From Rhodococcus marinonascens NBRC 14363 (GTDB taxonomy: Bacteria > Actinomycetota > Actinomycetes > Mycobacteriales > Mycobacteriaceae): 64,000 nucleotides of DNA. The stretch spans positions 1 to 64,000 of the forward strand of contig NZ_BCXB01000022.1 of the NCBI RefSeq assembly GCF_001894885.1. Reading direction: 5' to 3'. The position numbers and the translations under genes were made by a program. The notes under the pieces are model-generated. The model worked only from the letters and a program-made list of their open reading frames with translations. It made no database searches and had not been told where the DNA came from. Of the stretch, positions 1-8,673 are shown piece by piece (position 1 is the stretch's first letter; each line of letters begins with the position of its first letter).

Positions 1-576
1 CGACGTCGCGAGTGCCAGCGCCTCGTCCAGGGCCTGCCCCTCGGGAACCAGACGGTTAAGGAGCCTCGCGTCGTGGGCGACCGCCGCGGAGAAATAGTCG
101 CCCGTGAGCGACCACTCGACGGCCAGTTGGTGGGGAACACGGCGGGGAAGCCGGAGGAGACCGCCGCCCCCGGCGAGTAGTCCACGCTTCACCTCGGGGA
201 GCCCGAACACCGCCGTCTCGGACGCGACGATGAGATCGCAGGCCAGCACGATCTCGAAACCACCTGCAACCGCATATCCTTCGACGGCCGCGATCAGCGG
301 CTTCTCCGATGACTTCTCGGTGATTCCGGCGAATCCCCGACCCTCGACCGACGGTCGCTCGCCCGCGAGGAAGGCTTTCAGATCCATGCCGGTGCAGAAT
401 GTCCCGCCGGCGCCGGTGATCACGCCGGCCACCAGATCGCTCCGGTCGTCGAGTTGGTCGAGGGCCTTGGCGATTGCGACGGCGGTGGCCGTGTTGATCG
501 CGTTCCTTACCTCGGGGCGATTGAGGGTGATGACTTGCACCCCGCCCTGCTGTTCCACGTGTACTGGTGTGTCCAT
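1..576 (-). CDS. Enoyl-CoA hydratase/isomerase (crotonase), partial
   Basis: Likely hydrates enoyl-CoA intermediates in beta-oxidation. The gene runs off the left edge; 192 codons are visible from an ATG at 576 and the C-terminus is missing. The crotonase N-terminal strand (VITLNRPEVRNAI, near residue 15), the oxyanion-hole segment TGAGGTFCTGMDL and the second glycine motif AAVEGYAVAGGFEIV are all present. Both glutamates that act as acid/base in true hydratases can be placed, one in FGLPEVKRGL and one in AVEWSLTG, so it should be a hydratase rather than a divergent family member. It lies 27 bp after the dehydrogenase gene and is the third gene of a leftward operon with thiolase and 3-hydroxyacyl-CoA dehydrogenase. 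Together these cover three steps of a beta-oxidation cycle. Its substrate cannot be read from the sequence. Confidence 0.9.
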   Translation of the reverse strand, partial: MDTPVHVEQQGGVQVITLNRPEVRNAINTATAVAIAKALDQLDDRSDLVAGVITGAGGTFCTGMDLKAFLAGERPSVEGRGFAGITEKSSEKPLIAAVEGYAVAGGFEIVLACDLIVASETAVFGLPEVKRGLLAGGGGLLRLPRRVPHQLAVEWSLTGDYFSAAVAHDARLLNRLVPEGQALDEALALATS

Positions 577-603
577 GTGATGTCCTTATGGGGCTGCATG
601 TCC

Positions 604-1368
604 CTATCGGGGTTGCATGCGGATGGCGCCATCGATGCGGACGGTCTCGCCGTTGATCATGGCGTTGTCGACGATGTGGAGGGCGAGCTTGGCATATTCG
701 TCGGGTTCGCCGAGGCGCGCCGGGTGCGGTGTCTGCGCCGCGAGGCCGTCACGAATCTCCTGGGAGAACCGGGACAGGATCGGAGTATCGAACGTGCCGG
801 GCGCGATACTGTTGACGCGCACCAGTTTTCGCGACAGGTCACGGGCGGCCACCAATGTCATGCCCACGACGCCGGATTTCGCTGAAGCGTAGGGGATCTG
901 GCCGATCTGCCCTTCCCAGGCGGCTACGGAGGCTGTCAGGACGATGGCACCGCGTTCGCCGTCGATCGGCTCGTTGCGGACCATCCGAGCCGCGGCCAGC
1001 CGTAGGACGTTGAAACTGCCGATCAGGTTGACCCGCACGATGGTCTCGTAGAGGTCGAGCGAGCCGGGTGTCCCGTCCTTCTCGACCACTCGCACGGTGC
1101 CGCCACGGCCGGCGCAGTGGACGACGGCGCGGATCGGCGCTCGTTCCTCGGCGGCGTTCAGTGCTGCCTCGACGGCGTCCGGATCAGTAACGTCGGCCGC
1201 GGCGAACACGGCAAGCTCGCCGAGTTCCTTCGCGACCGTTTCGCCGTCCGACGATGGAAGGTCGAGAATCACGGTGGGGACGTCGAGACCGACGAATCGC
1301 CGCACGGTCGCGAGACCGAGCCCGGATGCGCCGCCAGTGACGACGGCGGATCCCTGCGTGATGTCCAT
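604..1368 (-). CDS. SDR, type-II 3-hydroxyacyl-CoA dehydrogenase (HSD17B10-like)
   Basis: Predicted NAD-dependent oxidation of 3-hydroxyacyl-CoA, the third beta-oxidation step. The 254-residue protein has the Rossmann motif TGGASGLG near the N-terminus and an LDLPSSDGE segment with AAADVTD, typical of the HSD17B10/type-II HADH branch. The catalytic Ser, Tyr and Lys sit in [20 protein letters not shown]. Two ATGs lie close together. The one at 1368 is chosen because AGGAGG sits 7 nt upstream; the ATG at 1374 would be only 1 nt from it. The gene starts 23 bp after the thiolase stop and is followed 27 bp later by the hydratase, so the three are almost certainly cotranscribed. Family assignment is good; chain-length or substrate preference is unknown. 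Confidence 0.9.
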   Translation of the reverse strand: MDITQGSAVVTGGASGLGLATVRRFVGLDVPTVILDLPSSDGETVAKELGELAVFAAADVTDPDAVEAALNAAEERAPIRAVVHCAGRGGTVRVVEKDGTPGSLDLYETIVRVNLIGSFNVLRLAAARMVRNEPIDGERGAIVLTASVAAWEGQIGQIPYASAKSGVVGMTLVAARDLSRKLVRVNSIAPGTFDTPILSRFSQEIRDGLAAQTPHPARLGEPDEYAKLALHIVDNAMINGETVRIDGAIRMQPR

Positions 1369-1391
1369 GGTCATTCCTCCTGCTTCTGCTG

Positions 1392-2576
1392 TCAGTTGCT
1401 GCCGAGTCGTTCGACGACGGTCGCGTTGGCCATGCCGCCCGCCTCGCACATCGTCTGCAGGCCGAACCGTCCACCGGTGCGTTCGAGGTGATTGATCAGC
1501 GACGTCATCAGCCGGGCACCGGAGGATCCGAGTGGGTGTCCGAGCGCGATGGCCCCGCCGACGGGGTTGAGCACGTCATCGGCGGCGCCGATCTCTCGCT
1601 GCCAGGCCAGGGGGACGGGCGCGAAGGCCTCGTTCACCTCGAAAGCCGCGATGTCGGACACCGACAGGCCTGCCCTCGTGAGTACTTTTCCGGTCGCGGG
1701 GATCGGACCGGTGAGCATCAGCGTGGGATCGTCACCGACGACGGCGGAGGCGCGGATCGAGGCACGGGGGCGGAGGCCGAGTGCGCGGGCCTTCTCCTCC
1801 GACATAATGAGAAGCGCGGCGGCGCCGTCCGAGATCTGGGACGAGTTCCCGGCGGTCACCTTCCACTCGATGTCAGGGAACCGGTGTCGCCACTGGTCGC
1901 TGTCGAAGGCAGGTTTCAGGCCCGACAGCTTCTCGGCGGTCGTGCCCTCGCGGATGGTTTCGTCCGCGGAGACGACGCCGTCGGGCGTGGTGACGGGGAT
2001 TGTCTCGTTGTCGAACCATCCTGCGGCGCGCGCTGCAGCGGCGCGTTCGTGCGAGCGGGCGGAGTACTCGTCGAGCTCGGCGCGTGTGAGCGCCCACTTC
2101 TGCGCGACCAGTTCGGCCGCAATCCCCTGGGGTACCAGGTCGGGGAAGCGTTCCCGGGCACCGGGCCCGTGGGGGTCGGCACCTGCCGCGGCGGATCCCA
2201 TGGGAACCCGGCTCATCGATTCGACGCCGCCGGCGATCACGATGTCGTAGGCACCGGCCTGGACTCCCTGCACCGCGAAGTCGACGGCCTGCTGGCCCGA
2301 CCCGCATTTGCGCTCGATGGTGACGGCAGGGACATGGGTGGGGAATCCGGCAGACAGCAACGCCTGCCGTCCGGGGGTCGCGGACTGCTCGCCGGACTGG
2401 TTGACGCAGCCGATGATGACGTCGTCGATCAGGCCGCGGTCGAGATCGGAGCGGGCGACGAGGCCCTGCAGTACCTGGCCCAGCAGGTCGGCTGGGTGCA
2501 GGCCCGCCAGTGCTCCCGACGATTTTCCCTTGCCGACGGGGGATCGGACCGCGTCGACGACGACAGCGCGGTTCAT
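1392..2576 (-). CDS. Acetyl-CoA C-acyltransferase (thiolase)
   Basis: Thiolytic cleavage of 3-oxoacyl-CoA, the last beta-oxidation step. The 394-residue length fits the family. The nucleophilic cysteine is Cys91 in IERKCGSGQQ. The second motif NEAFAP, the histidine motif GGAIALGHPLGSSGAR and a C-terminal cysteine in CEAGGMANA are present, so the active site looks complete. A GTG at 2582 could be used, but the ATG at 2576 has AAGGAG 5 nt upstream and is preferred. First gene of the leftward operon; its promoter faces the acyl-CoA dehydrogenase operon across about 190 bp. The family also includes biosynthetic thiolases, but the neighbours point to degradation. Confidence 0.93.
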   Translation of the reverse strand: MNRAVVVDAVRSPVGKGKSSGALAGLHPADLLGQVLQGLVARSDLDRGLIDDVIIGCVNQSGEQSATPGRQALLSAGFPTHVPAVTIERKCGSGQQAVDFAVQGVQAGAYDIVIAGGVESMSRVPMGSAAAGADPHGPGARERFPDLVPQGIAAELVAQKWALTRAELDEYSARSHERAAAARAAGWFDNETIPVTTPDGVVSADETIREGTTAEKLSGLKPAFDSDQWRHRFPDIEWKVTAGNSSQISDGAAALLIMSEEKARALGLRPRASIRASAVVGDDPTLMLTGPIPATGKVLTRAGLSVSDIAAFEVNEAFAPVPLAWQREIGAADDVLNPVGGAIALGHPLGSSGARLMTSLINHLERTGGRFGLQTMCEAGGMANATVVERLGSN

Positions 2577-2605
2577 GGCCACTCCTTACTGCGAGCCGAA
2601 TCATT

Positions 2606-2750
2606 CATGATTATGGTTACTATAGACATGAGGTGGCTGACGGGAACTGTTCGACCCGATTGTGGTAATCCATGATTATGTTTAACATCCAATCACTGCA
2701 TAATACGTGACCTTGACCACAGGCGCGGATCAGTTCTAGGGTAATCATGA
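2606..2750. promoter_or_regulatory. Divergent promoter with repeated AT-rich operator-like motif
   Basis: About 190 bp between the thiolase and acyl-CoA dehydrogenase genes, markedly richer in AT than its surroundings. It contains CATGATTATGGTTACTATAG at 2606-2625 and CATGATTATGTTTAACATC at 2671-2689, an obvious repeat. GGTAATC precedes the second copy and recurs before the rightward start near 2739. Similar motifs lie in other promoters of the island (15367, 27281, 29885). I infer operators for one regulator; the GntR/FCD protein encoded at 26207 is the nearest candidate but this is not shown. Confidence 0.5.
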
Positions 2751-2767
2751 CCATGAAAGGTTGGGAT

Positions 2768-3937
2768 ATGGCCAAGTTGCGACTCGACGCGGACGACGAT
2801 CTGCGTGAGATCCGCGCCTCTGCGGCACGTGTGGCTCGTGAGCGCTACGCGCCTAAGGCGGCTCAATGGGATCTCGAACGCACCGCGTTCCCGCACGAGG
2901 AGCGCCGATTCCTCGGCGAGCTCGGGTACCTCGGAATTTCACTGCCCGAGGAGTTCAGCGGCGCAGGTGCTCCGCTGTCGCAAGCCCTGGTCGTCATCGA
3001 GGAACTCGCGCGGGTGTGCCGGCCAGCCGCATTCCAGGTGTTCGAGGCCAACACCGGCCCCGCGCAGGCCGTTGCGCTGATGGGCTCGGACCATCAGAAG
3101 AAGAATTTCCTCCCGGACATCGTGTCCGGTGAAAAGACCATGGCCGTAGCCATTTCGGAGCCGGATGCCGGATCCGCGGCCACAGACATGACCACCAAGG
3201 CCACCCGGTCGGACGGCAACGTCACCGTATCGGGGAACAAGCGGTGGATCTCCAACGGCAGTGAAGCCGACGTGTACCTCGTGTACTGCCGGCTCAGTGA
3301 CGCGCCCGGCTCGAAAGGGATCGGAGCGGTACTCGTCGAAGCTGACCGTGAGGGTGTCAGCTTCGGCGCGTGCGAGAAGTTGATGGGTTTCCGCGGGATT
3401 CCCTCCGCCGACGTCTATTTCGACGATGTGGTGGTTCCGGTAGAGAACATCGTGGTCGAGGCGGGCGGGTTCAAGTCCCTGTTCGGCGCATTCTCGATCG
3501 AGCGGCTCGGGAACACCACCATGAGCCTCGCCATCGGACAGGAAGCACTCGACCGCACGACCGACTACGTGCAGAAACGCATGCAGTTCGGCAAGCCGCT
3601 CGTCGAGTTCCAGTCGGTGCAGATGATGCTTGCCGACATGATCCTGCAGGTCGACGCCGCGCGTCTGCTCCGCGACCGGGCGGTCGCAAACATCACCGAC
3701 GGGCTGCCGAACCCACTCGAGGTGTCACTGGCCAAATGTACCGCCAACGAGATGGCCAAGAAGGTCACCGACATGGCGATTCAGCTCCACGGAGGCAACG
3801 GCTACACCGAGGAGTTCGGCATCGAACGCCTGCACCGCGATTCGCACGGCTGGGCGCTCGCCGGCGGAACCCCCACCATGCAGCGCACCCGGATCGTTTC
3901 GGAGTTGCTGGGCCGCTCGTTCAACCAGCGCGCCTGA
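2768..3937 (+). CDS. Acyl-CoA dehydrogenase
   Basis: FAD-dependent alpha,beta-dehydrogenation of an acyl-CoA, passing electrons to ETF. The start at 2768 (MAKLRLDADDD, 389 residues) is chosen because AAAGG lies 7 nt upstream; ATGs at 2747 and 2753 lack a site. FAD-contact segments AVAISEPDAGSAATD and NKRWISNG and the C-terminal IQLHGGNGYTEE are typical. The usual C-terminal catalytic glutamate (YEGT in most members) is replaced in LAGGTPTMQR. A glutamate is present instead at residue 245 in the helix-G segment SIERLG, the position used by isovaleryl-CoA and long-chain acyl-CoA dehydrogenases. It therefore probably remains catalytic and may prefer a branched or bulky substrate. First gene of a nine-gene rightward operon. 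Confidence 0.93.
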   Translation: MAKLRLDADDDLREIRASAARVARERYAPKAAQWDLERTAFPHEERRFLGELGYLGISLPEEFSGAGAPLSQALVVIEELARVCRPAAFQVFEANTGPAQAVALMGSDHQKKNFLPDIVSGEKTMAVAISEPDAGSAATDMTTKATRSDGNVTVSGNKRWISNGSEADVYLVYCRLSDAPGSKGIGAVLVEADREGVSFGACEKLMGFRGIPSADVYFDDVVVPVENIVVEAGGFKSLFGAFSIERLGNTTMSLAIGQEALDRTTDYVQKRMQFGKPLVEFQSVQMMLADMILQVDAARLLRDRAVANITDGLPNPLEVSLAKCTANEMAKKVTDMAIQLHGGNGYTEEFGIERLHRDSHGWALAGGTPTMQRTRIVSELLGRSFNQRA

Positions 3938-3985
3938 CGCACTCACTCCCACACGCACATCGACTACTCCCACGAGGTGAATGGA

Positions 3986-4759
3986 ATGCTCGGTCGCTAC
4001 GAAGGTCGTATCGCCGCAATCATCGGAGGCGGATCCGGAATGGGTCGCTCCATCAGTCAGCGCATCGCGGCCGAGGGCGGCCACGTCTACGTCGCGGACC
4101 TCTCCGAGGACGGCGCCGCCCAAGTGGTCGAGGAGATCCGTTCCGCGGGCGGCGAAGCGACACCCATCAAGGTCGACGCGACGAACACCGACGATCTGAA
4201 GAGCCTGTTCGGCAAGATCGACGCAGACCACGGCGTGCTCCACGCCTTGCACGCGCAGGTCGGTATGCCCGGCCCCGGCGGGCTCGAAGTCGACGACGCC
4301 GACTGGGAGAAGAACATCGCGGTCAACGTCAAGAGTGCCTACTACTCGACCACTCTCGGGTTCGACCTGCTGAGGAAGGCCGAGGGCAAGGGTTCGGTGA
4401 CGCTCACGTCGTCCACATCGGCGCTCATCGGGTCGCCGTTCAGCCCCATCTATTCGATGACGAAGGGTTCGCTCGTCCCGTTCGCGCGGTCACTGGCCCT
4501 CGTCGGCGCCAAGGACGGCATCCGCGTCAACGTCATTTGCCCGGGGCAGGTCATCACCCCGATGCTGGCGCAATTCTTCGGTCGCGAGCCGGGCGCGGAC
4601 GTCTCCGCGCTCACCAAGGACTTCGTGGCCACCATCCCACTGGGCCGCGGGGCGCAACCCGAGGAGATCGCGTCCGTCATCGCGTTCCTGAACAGCGACG
4701 ACGCCAGCTACATCACCGGCGTCACCATTCCGGTCGACGGCGGTCTCACCGCCCAGTAG
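3986..4759 (+). CDS. SDR family oxidoreductase with altered NNAG motif
   Basis: Classical short-chain dehydrogenase of 257 residues, presumably oxidising a hydroxyl group on an acyl-CoA or pathway alcohol. The nucleotide-binding motif GGGSGMGRS and the Ser-Tyr-Lys catalytic set (TSSTSALIGSPFSPIYSMTK) are present. The structural NNAG motif after strand 4 is replaced by HAQVG in LHALHAQVGMPG, which is unusual because the second Asn normally supports the beta-sheet and active site. An upstream GTG at 3977 is possible, but the ATG at 3986 has GAGG 7 nt before it. It sits 48 bp after the acyl-CoA dehydrogenase and 30 bp before the LLM gene. Confidence 0.87.
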   Translation: MLGRYEGRIAAIIGGGSGMGRSISQRIAAEGGHVYVADLSEDGAAQVVEEIRSAGGEATPIKVDATNTDDLKSLFGKIDADHGVLHALHAQVGMPGPGGLEVDDADWEKNIAVNVKSAYYSTTLGFDLLRKAEGKGSVTLTSSTSALIGSPFSPIYSMTKGSLVPFARSLALVGAKDGIRVNVICPGQVITPMLAQFFGREPGADVSALTKDFVATIPLGRGAQPEEIASVIAFLNSDDASYITGVTIPVDGGLTAQ

Positions 4760-4789
4760 GCCACAGACTCTTTCGAAGGGATCTTCCAC

Positions 4790-5812
4790 ATGGTTCAGGT
4801 CGGCTTGCTGCTCAGTGACGTGCCGAAGTCGGTGACCCCGGCGCAGCAGTTCAAGGACATCCTCCGCATCGTCGAGGCCGCTGAGGACAACGGCTTCAAC
4901 TACATCTGCATCGGTCAGCACTTCCTGTACGGCGAACTGCGCTGGCTGCAACCGGTGCCGCTGCTCGCGCGACTGGCGGCGCACGTGGCACCGACCACCA
5001 AGCTGGTCACCCAGATCATGATCGCCCCGCTGTATCACCCGGTGATGCTCGCGGAGGAGATCGCGACCCTCGACGTCGTCACCGAGGGCCGGTTGATCTT
5101 CGGCGCAGGCCTGGGATACCGGCCCGAGGAGTTCGACTATCTGCAGGTGTCCTTCAAGGAACGCGCCGGGCGGTTCGACGAGTCGTTGCAGATCATGAAG
5201 CAGCTGTGGACCCAGGACGAGGTGACGTTCGAGGGCAAGTACTTCCAGCTCGACGGCGTCAAGCCGCATCTGTTCCCGGTGCAGCAACCGCACGTCCCGA
5301 TCTGGATCGGTGCCCACGCGATGGGCGGTGTTCGACGCGCGGGGAAGTACGGCGACGGGTACGTCGTCCCGCCCGAGACTCCGAAACACGAAGTGGAAGA
5401 GCGTTACCGCGTCGTGCAGAAGCTGTTCGCGGAGCGGGGCAAGCCGTTCGGCTCCCAGCCGCTGCGGCGCAACGTGCTCGTGGCCGACACCAAGGAAGAG
5501 GCGATGGTCGAGTACGCCCGCGTGGCGAAAGGCCGCTACATCACGTACGCGAACAAGGGCCTCGACGTGATGGCCGGCAAGGACCTGGAGAATCAGTTCG
5601 CCGAGGCCGTATCCGGGCACGTCGTGGTCGGCACCCCCGACGAGGTGGTGGCCGACTTGACCGACTTCGTGACCAGCCTTCCCGTCGATCCCCTTCTTCT
5701 GCGGCCGCAGTGGCCGACGATGGACGCCGACGAGACGATCGTCGCCATCAACCGACTGGGCCAGGACGTCGTCCCCTCGATGCTGGCCATCGAACCCCGC
5801 ACAGACTTCTAG
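4790..5812 (+). CDS. LLM-class flavin-dependent oxidoreductase
   Basis: Luciferase-like TIM-barrel protein of 340 residues, expected to use FMNH2 or F420 for oxygenation or hydride transfer. The family pattern is clear: an N-terminal strand followed by GFNYICIGQHFLYGE, the THKLV-type strand TTKLVTQIMIAPLYHPV, the hallmark EIATLDVVTEGRLIFGAGLG, then ERAGRFDESLQIMKQLW and IWIGAHAMGG. The sequence alone does not decide between monooxygenase (FMN) and F420-dependent dehydrogenase. Within an acyl-CoA operon it could act as a Baeyer-Villiger-type or desaturating enzyme on a ring intermediate; that is inference. It starts 30 bp after the SDR and ends 14 bp before the synthetase. Confidence 0.88.
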   Translation: MVQVGLLLSDVPKSVTPAQQFKDILRIVEAAEDNGFNYICIGQHFLYGELRWLQPVPLLARLAAHVAPTTKLVTQIMIAPLYHPVMLAEEIATLDVVTEGRLIFGAGLGYRPEEFDYLQVSFKERAGRFDESLQIMKQLWTQDEVTFEGKYFQLDGVKPHLFPVQQPHVPIWIGAHAMGGVRRAGKYGDGYVVPPETPKHEVEERYRVVQKLFAERGKPFGSQPLRRNVLVADTKEEAMVEYARVAKGRYITYANKGLDVMAGKDLENQFAEAVSGHVVVGTPDEVVADLTDFVTSLPVDPLLLRPQWPTMDADETIVAINRLGQDVVPSMLAIEPRTDF

Positions 5813-5826
5813 AGGACACAGCGAAC

Positions 5827-7476
5827 ATGAACCAGGTGTACACGGATCTGCGACCGAACTTCTCGAATCCCGAGGACTGGACGCTGAATACGGTCCTGCG
5901 CGCGCACGCCGCGGAGCAACCGGATGCACCGTGCCTACTCACACCCGAGGAGGGCCTCGAGTGGACCTACGCGGAGGCTCTCGCCTCTGCCGAGCGGATC
6001 GCGGGAACGTGGCACAGCGCAGGTGCCCGGCAGGGTGACCGCATGGTGATCATGGCGATGAACTCGTCACGGTTGCTGCGGAGTTGGTTCGCGACTGCGG
6101 TCGGCGGCACGGTCGAGGTGCCGATCAACGCGAACAACGAGGGCGAGTTCCTCCGCCACCAGATCGTCACCGTAGACCCGCGCTGGGCCGTCGTGGACGA
6201 CACGTTCGCCGAGCGCTATGTCGCGATCGCCGAGCACTGCCGCCGCATCGAGAAGTTCTGGGTGATCGACACCGGAGCCGGGATCATCGACAAAGCTGTT
6301 CAACTGCTTCGCGACAACGGCTGGGCGGCGGACGCGTGGGACATCCTCGAGAGCGGAAGTCCGGTATCGGTGCCTGCGCCGAAACCGCAGGATCTCGGCG
6401 CCATCTTCTTCACGTCCGGCACGACCGGGCCGTCGAAGGGAGTCGCGATGCCGCACTCGCAGCTGTACTTTTTCGCGCAGGAAGTCGTGAGCCTCATGCG
6501 GCTCACCCCGGACGATCGCTACCTCGCCACGACCCCGCTGTTCCACGGCAACGCCCAGTTCATGGCTGTGTACCCGGCGCTCGTCGCCGGTGCGAGCGCT
6601 GTGGTCCGGTCGAAGTTCAGTGCGAGCCGGTGGATCGATCACGTCCGCGATTCGGGGGTCACCGTCACCAACTTCGTCGGCGTCATGATGGACTTCGCCT
6701 GGAAGCAGCCGCCCCGGGAGGACGACCGCGACAACAGGTTACGCGCCGTGTATGCGGCGCCGACGGCGAGCACGATAGTGGACGGGTTCAAGGAGCGGTA
6801 CGGCATCGAGGCGTTCCTCGACGCGTTCGGCCTTACCGAGACCTGTGCGCCAATCCTCGCGCCGTACGGTGTCGAGCGTCCTGCCGGCGCTGCCGGACTC
6901 GCGGCCGACGAGTGGTTCGACATCCGTCTCGTCGACCCTGAGACCGACCGTGAGGTTCCGGTCGGGGAGGTCGGCGAACTGGTGGTCCGTTCGGTGCAGC
7001 CGTGGACGTGCAGCATGGGCTACTACAACATGCCCGAGAAGACGCTCGAGGCGTGGCGGAACCTCTGGTTCCACACCGGCGACGCCCTGAAGAAGGACGA
7101 AAACGGCTGGTATTACTTCGTCGATCGCTACAAGGACGCACTCCGGCGTCGAGGTGAAAACATCAGTTCCTATGAAGTCGAGCAGGCGGTACTCGGGCAC
7201 CCCGCCGTGGTCGAGTGTGCCGTCATCGGGGTGCCGGCCGACCAGGACGCGGGCGAGGACGAGGTGCTCGCGACCGTCGTCACCAGCACCGAGGTGGAGG
7301 CCGAGGAGATCCTCTCGTGGTGTGACGGCAAGATCCCGGCCTTCGCGATCCCGCGTTACCTCCGCTTCGTGACTTCGTTGCCGAAGACACCGTCCGAGAA
7401 GGTCCGCAAGGCCGTGCTGCGTGAAGACGGCATCACCCCTGACACATTCGACCGCACAGCCGTCTCCGCGGTCTGA
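5827..7476 (+). CDS. AMP-forming acyl-CoA synthetase
   Basis: Activates a carboxylic acid to its CoA thioester via an acyl-adenylate; ANL superfamily, 549 residues. The ATP-binding P-loop FFTSGTTGPSKGVAMPH lies near residue 195. FGLTETCAP and the A8 hinge region VDRYKDALRRRGENISSYE follow. The C-terminal PSEKVRK segment near residue 521 supplies the adenylation lysine. The frame is open further upstream inside the LLM gene, but similarity and the junction begin at MNQVYTD, which follows the LLM stop by 14 nt. It is most like the CaiC/FadD-type synthetases. As the only CoA ligase in the operon it should provide the entry acyl-CoA, while the CaiB-type transferase may provide another. Confidence 0.92.
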   Translation: MNQVYTDLRPNFSNPEDWTLNTVLRAHAAEQPDAPCLLTPEEGLEWTYAEALASAERIAGTWHSAGARQGDRMVIMAMNSSRLLRSWFATAVGGTVEVPINANNEGEFLRHQIVTVDPRWAVVDDTFAERYVAIAEHCRRIEKFWVIDTGAGIIDKAVQLLRDNGWAADAWDILESGSPVSVPAPKPQDLGAIFFTSGTTGPSKGVAMPHSQLYFFAQEVVSLMRLTPDDRYLATTPLFHGNAQFMAVYPALVAGASAVVRSKFSASRWIDHVRDSGVTVTNFVGVMMDFAWKQPPREDDRDNRLRAVYAAPTASTIVDGFKERYGIEAFLDAFGLTETCAPILAPYGVERPAGAAGLAADEWFDIRLVDPETDREVPVGEVGELVVRSVQPWTCSMGYYNMPEKTLEAWRNLWFHTGDALKKDENGWYYFVDRYKDALRRRGENISSYEVEQAVLGHPAVVECAVIGVPADQDAGEDEVLATVVTSTEVEAEEILSWCDGKIPAFAIPRYLRFVTSLPKTPSEKVRKAVLREDGITPDTFDRTAVSAV

Positions 7477-7495
7477 CGGCGAGGGGAACGCAGCG

Positions 7496-8662
7496 ATGGA
7501 CTTCAGCAAGAACGAGACGCACGAAGAGATCCGGCAGGGAATCGGAAATCTCTGCAAGCGATTCCCCGATGAGTACTGGTCGAAGCACGACGACTCACAC
7601 GAGTTCCCGTGGGAGTTCTACAACGCCATGGCCGACGGCGGCTGGATGGGGCTGACCATTCCCGTGGAGTACGGCGGCGGCGGGCTGGGCGTCACCGAGG
7701 CCGCGATCGTGGAGCGGGAGATCGCCGCTTCGGGCGCCGGTATGGGCGGCTGTAGCGCCGTGCACATCGGCATTTTCGGCTTCGAACCGATCATCCATCA
7801 CGGCTCGGAGGAGATGAGGAAGAATTACCTCCCTCGTGTCGTCACCGGTGAACTGCACACGTCGTTCGCCGTCACCGAACCCGACGCCGGCACCGACACC
7901 ACCAACATCAAGACGTTCGCCAAGAAGGTGGACGGTGGATTCCTGGTGTCGGGCAAGAAGGTGTGGATCACCAAGGCACAGGAGGCGGAGCGGATGCTCC
8001 TGCTGTGCCGCACCAGCCCGCGCGACCCGAACGGAAAGCGCACGGCGGGAATGACTCTGCTGTTTGCGGAAATGGACCGCAGTACGGTGCAGATCCACCC
8101 CATCCCCAAGATGGGCCGCAATGCCGTCGACACCAACGAACTGTTCATCGACGAACTGTTCGTCGCTGACGAGGACGTGGTCGGCGAAGTCGGACAAGGG
8201 TTTCGCACCATCCTCGGCGGACTCAACGCCGAGCGGGTGATCTCTGCCAACGCCGCGCTCGGTATCGGTGAGGCGGCGCTTCGGCGCGGCGTCGAGTACG
8301 CGAAACAGCGCGAGGTCTTCGGACGTCCCATCGGCCGGAACCAGGGCATCGCATTCCCGTTGGCCGAGGCCCGCATCCGGCTGGACGCTGCGGAAGCCAT
8401 GCTCGACAAGGCCACCTGGATGGTCGACCAGGGACTGCCGTGCGGTCGTGAGGCCAACGCCGCGAAGTTCCTATGTGCCGAAGCCGGTTTCTATGCCGCG
8501 GATGTCGCGCTGCAGACCCATGGCGGTTTCGGATTCGGCAAGGAGTTCCACGTGGAGCGGTACTTCCGTGAGTCGCGCTTGATGCGGATCGCACCGATCA
8601 GCCAGGAGATGGTCCTCAACTACACGGCCGAGCACGTGCTCGGCCTGCCGCGAAGCTACTAG
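7496..8662 (+). CDS. Acyl-CoA dehydrogenase
   Basis: Second acyl-CoA dehydrogenase of the operon, 388 residues from the ATG at 7496 (GAGGGG lies upstream). FAD-binding segments AVTEPDAGTDTTN and GKKVWITKAQ and the C-terminal LQTHGGFGFGKEF are present. As in the first paralogue, the C-terminal catalytic glutamate is absent (RIAPISQEM instead of IYEGTSQ). Helix G carries a glutamate in GLNAERVISANAALG, the alternative catalytic position. Two enzymes of this type in one operon suggest two successive or alternative desaturations of branched or cyclic substrates. It is 19 bp after the synthetase gene and 11 bp before the CitE-like gene. Confidence 0.92.
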   Translation: MDFSKNETHEEIRQGIGNLCKRFPDEYWSKHDDSHEFPWEFYNAMADGGWMGLTIPVEYGGGGLGVTEAAIVEREIAASGAGMGGCSAVHIGIFGFEPIIHHGSEEMRKNYLPRVVTGELHTSFAVTEPDAGTDTTNIKTFAKKVDGGFLVSGKKVWITKAQEAERMLLLCRTSPRDPNGKRTAGMTLLFAEMDRSTVQIHPIPKMGRNAVDTNELFIDELFVADEDVVGEVGQGFRTILGGLNAERVISANAALGIGEAALRRGVEYAKQREVFGRPIGRNQGIAFPLAEARIRLDAAEAMLDKATWMVDQGLPCGREANAAKFLCAEAGFYAADVALQTHGGFGFGKEFHVERYFRESRLMRIAPISQEMVLNYTAEHVLGLPRSY

Positions 8663-8673
8663 GGAGGGAACCG

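Noticed and set aside
3370-4818. Long Arg/Pro-rich open frame (~480 codons) across the acyl-CoA dehydrogenase and SDR genes
   Set aside because: It is a GC-driven shadow of the two real genes in another frame; no family motif and no start site.
4490-5929. ~480-codon minus-strand frame opposite the LLM gene
   Set aside because: Shadow on the opposite strand; His/Leu/Arg-rich, no motif.
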